DNA of 6,992 bases from positions 1 through 6,992 of the forward strand of contig JAHHSA010000069.1 in NCBI GenBank assembly GCA_020025475.1, read 5' to 3'. A program made the translations under genes and the position numbers. This DNA is from Oscillibacter sp. (GTDB lineage: Bacteria > Bacillota > Clostridia > Oscillospirales > Oscillospiraceae). Numbering within the stretch: the stretch's first letter is position 1; every line of letters begins with the position of its first letter. The notes beneath the pieces are model-generated. The model was not told the origin of the DNA, did not search any database, and saw only the letters and a list, made by a program, of their open reading frames with translations. Positions 5,344 through 6,992 of the stretch are shown here, piece after piece.

Positions 5344-5865
5344 ATGTCTATACAGAAAGTGAGAGCCTATTTTCAGCAGTTTGGCATTCAGGACAGAATC
5401 CGGGAGTTTGAAGTCTCCTCTGCCACTGTGGACCTGGCTGCAGTGGCAGTAGGGGTGAACGGTGCCCGTATTGCAAAGAGTCTCAGCTTCAAGGTGGATG
5501 ATCAGCCCATCATCATTGTGACAGCCGGTGACGCCAAGGTGGATAACAGCCGCTACAAGGCACAATTCCGCACCAAGGCCAAAATGCTGACCCATGAGGA
5601 GGCTCATACGCTGATCGGGCATGATGTGGGTGGTGTGTGTCCGTTTGCGCTGCCTGAAACCGTCAAGACCTATCTGGATGTATCGCTGCGGCGGTTTGAA
5701 ACGGTGTTTCCCGCTGCTGGCAGCGACAACAGCACAATCGAGATGACCTGTGAAGAGTTGGAGCAATATTCCTCTAACTTCACGGCCTGGGTCGATGTGT
5801 GCAAGGACTGGCGGGAGGATTCGTTGCAAAAAACACGGTGTGAGGGGGAAACAGACCATGTTTAA
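5344..5865 (+). CDS. YbaK/EbsC-family aminoacyl-tRNA deacylase
   Basis: This 173-residue protein is a stand-alone editing domain of the YbaK/ProX/INS superfamily, which removes wrongly attached amino acids from tRNA (in studied members, Cys or Ala from tRNA-Pro). The family signature is visible: the conserved lysine in RIAKSLSFK (K45), the strand PIIIVTAGDAKVD (55-67), and GGVCPFAL (96-103). The C-terminal tail after about residue 155 is polar and not conserved in appearance. The ATG at 5344 has AGGAGG (5331-5336) seven bases upstream. It lies 46 bases after the ymdB-like gene with no convincing terminator between, and its last eight bases overlap the next gene, so the three are probably co-transcribed. 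The exact substrate cannot be read from the sequence, and EbsC-like or ProX-like are both possible. Confidence 0.9.
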   Translation: MSIQKVRAYFQQFGIQDRIREFEVSSATVDLAAVAVGVNGARIAKSLSFKVDDQPIIIVTAGDAKVDNSRYKAQFRTKAKMLTHEEAHTLIGHDVGGVCPFALPETVKTYLDVSLRRFETVFPAAGSDNSTIEMTCEELEQYSSNFTAWVDVCKDWREDSLQKTRCEGETDHV

Positions 5866-6955
5866 ATTTATTCATGCTTCGGATTTTCATCTGGACAGCG
5901 CCTTCGGGGCACTGCCGGCCCGCAAGGCGGCAGCACGGCGTCGGGAGAGTCGTGAGATGATGGACCGTCTGGCGGTCTATGTCCGGGAGCATGACATTGA
6001 CGCGGTGCTGCTGGCAGGTGATTTATTTGACAGCGCATCGGTCTATCAGGAAACCGGCGAGCAGCTGGCGGCAGCTCTGGGGCGGATGCAGGCCCGGGTG
6101 TTTATTGCGCCGGGCAACCATGACTGGTATGGGCCGAACAGCCCCTGGACCCGGGTACAGTGGCCAGATAATGTGACCGTGTTTCAAGAGGACCGAATCA
6201 CGTCGGTGGAGGTGCCGGCCTGGAACGCTGTGTTTCATGGCGCAGCATTTACAACCCCAGAGCGGCGGCTGGGGTTTTTGCGGGGGTATATGTGCCCCAG
6301 GGATGGCAAAGTTCATATCGGAATTCTGCACGGAGAGCCGGAATCCGGCGAGCCCCGGTATGCGCCCATCCGAAAGACGGAGATTGCGTCCAGCGGCTTC
6401 CACTACCTGGCAATGGGGCATGTGCACCGCCGCAGTGAGCCAATGCAGATTGGCGGGACCCTGTGTGCATGGTCCGGCTGCATGGAGGGGCACGGATTTG
6501 ATGAGCTGGGCGAGAAGGGCTTTTACGAGGGAATTGTGTCCAATGACGGGGCAGTGGAGGTGAACTTTGTGCCATTTGCCCGCCACCGCTATGTTTCCGT
6601 GAAGGTAGACGTCACGGGACAGTCCCCCAAGGAGGCCCTGCTGGCGGCGCTGCCGGAGGGAACGGAGCAGGATCTCTACCGAATCTCCCTGGTCGGGGAG
6701 ACCGGAGAGGGTGGCGTAGATACAGCAGCTTTGCAGGAGGATCTGGACAGTCGATTTTATGCCCTGGAGCTGCGGGATCATACGGAGATGAGTCAGGATC
6801 TCTGGCAGCGAGCTGGGGAAGACTCCTTGCGGGGGCTTTTCCTACGGGAACTGCTGTCCCAGCGGGAAGAGGCATCTACGGAACAGGCACGGGAGATGAT
6901 TGACCGGGCAGCCCGGTTCGGCCTTGCCGCGCTGGACCACCGGGATTTGGGCTGA
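5858..6955 (+). CDS. SbcD/YhaO-like DNA repair metallophosphoesterase
   Basis: The 365-residue protein is a calcineurin-like phosphoesterase of the SbcD/Mre11 group, closest in form to Bacillus YhaO. Such proteins act as the nuclease half of a DNA-end-processing complex with an SMC-like ATPase (SbcC or YhaN). All active-site motifs are present: D9-F-H11, G54-D-L-F-D58, G86-N-H-D-W90, H158 in ILHGE, and G187-H-V-H190. The catalytic domain covers about residues 1-215; about 240-360 form a capping and partner-binding region of low similarity, rich in charged helices near the end. The ATG at 5858 overlaps the upstream stop by eight bases and has GAGGGGG before it, and the motif MFKFIHASDFHLDS is the canonical N-terminus. 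The expected ATPase gene would come next, but the following 37 bases show no start codon with a ribosome binding site before the window ends. Confidence 0.92.
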   Translation: MFKFIHASDFHLDSAFGALPARKAAARRRESREMMDRLAVYVREHDIDAVLLAGDLFDSASVYQETGEQLAAALGRMQARVFIAPGNHDWYGPNSPWTRVQWPDNVTVFQEDRITSVEVPAWNAVFHGAAFTTPERRLGFLRGYMCPRDGKVHIGILHGEPESGEPRYAPIRKTEIASSGFHYLAMGHVHRRSEPMQIGGTLCAWSGCMEGHGFDELGEKGFYEGIVSNDGAVEVNFVPFARHRYVSVKVDVTGQSPKEALLAALPEGTEQDLYRISLVGETGEGGVDTAALQEDLDSRFYALELRDHTEMSQDLWQRAGEDSLRGLFLRELLSQREEASTEQAREMIDRAARFGLAALDHRDLG

Positions 6956-6973
6956 CAGAGTGTTTTCATAGGC

Positions 6974-6989
6974 TGCAGACCTCTCTGCA
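6974..6989 (+). repeat. Short hairpin after the SbcD/YhaO-like gene
   Basis: TGCAGA (6974-6979), loop CCTC, TCTGCA (6984-6989) form a perfect 6-bp inverted repeat 18 bases after the stop codon. The window ends three bases later, so whether a T tract follows, which would make it a terminator, cannot be seen. Confidence 0.35.
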
Positions 6990-6992
6990 TCC

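Noticed and set aside
5239..5859. Minus-strand open frame of 206 codons opposite the YbaK-like gene
   Set aside because: It is the complement of a clearly coding frame, with no recognisable domain and no promoter or ribosome binding site.
6023..6781. Minus-strand open frame of 252 codons opposite the SbcD/YhaO-like gene
   Set aside because: It is antisense to a gene with all five phosphoesterase motifs intact and has no support of its own.
1..6992. RNA genes, CRISPR arrays, prophage or defence genes
   Set aside because: I saw no tRNA cloverleaf, rRNA segment, regularly spaced direct repeats, integrase, or toxin-antitoxin pair. The only defence-adjacent protein is the SbcD/YhaO-like nuclease, which is a common DNA repair gene.

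Overview
The window looks like chromosomal DNA from a GC-rich member of the Clostridia, most likely in or near the Oscillospiraceae (Flavonifractor/Oscillibacter-like). This is inferred from the GC-rich coding sequence, strong AGGAGG ribosome binding sites, short AT-rich promoter islands, and the gene families present. No 16S or other taxonomic marker is present, so the assignment is an inference.

Layout. The left half is read on the minus strand: a LysR-type regulator (3188-4096), the ribosome-associated ATPase YchF (1762-2871), an ECF sigma factor (1127-1612), and a membrane-anchored M23/LytM-domain protein (52-1149) that overlaps the sigma gene by 23 bases and looks like its anti-sigma partner. 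The right half is read on the plus strand: a YmdB/TIGR00282 phosphodiesterase (4524-5297), a YbaK-type aminoacyl-tRNA deacylase (5344-5865), and an SbcD/YhaO-like metallophosphoesterase (5858-6955). These three are closely spaced and probably form one operon. The two halves diverge from a 427-base gap (4097-4523) with a good promoter for each direction.

How the genes work together. The clearest functional unit is the sigma/M23 pair. An ECF-type promoter (GGAACC, 16 bases, CGTTTG) lies just upstream of the sigma gene, so the pair is probably autoregulated. The M23 protein has a short cytoplasmic N-terminus, one membrane helix and an outside LytM domain. That domain keeps its apparent zinc ligands but has Asn where the catalytic His of the Tyr-x-His motif is expected. 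A cell-wall-sensing anti-sigma factor is a reasonable hypothesis. YchF has its own promoter and is followed by a perfect 30-base palindrome and then an intrinsic terminator, which insulates it from the sigma operon.

The other genes are ordinary housekeeping or accessory functions. No RNA gene, CRISPR array, transposase or prophage gene is visible. The extreme left edge carries two consecutive hairpins that end the M23 transcription unit and could be the end of an IS200/IS605-type element lying outside the window. No clear new multi-gene system is present; the sigma/M23 pair is the best candidate for something not well described.
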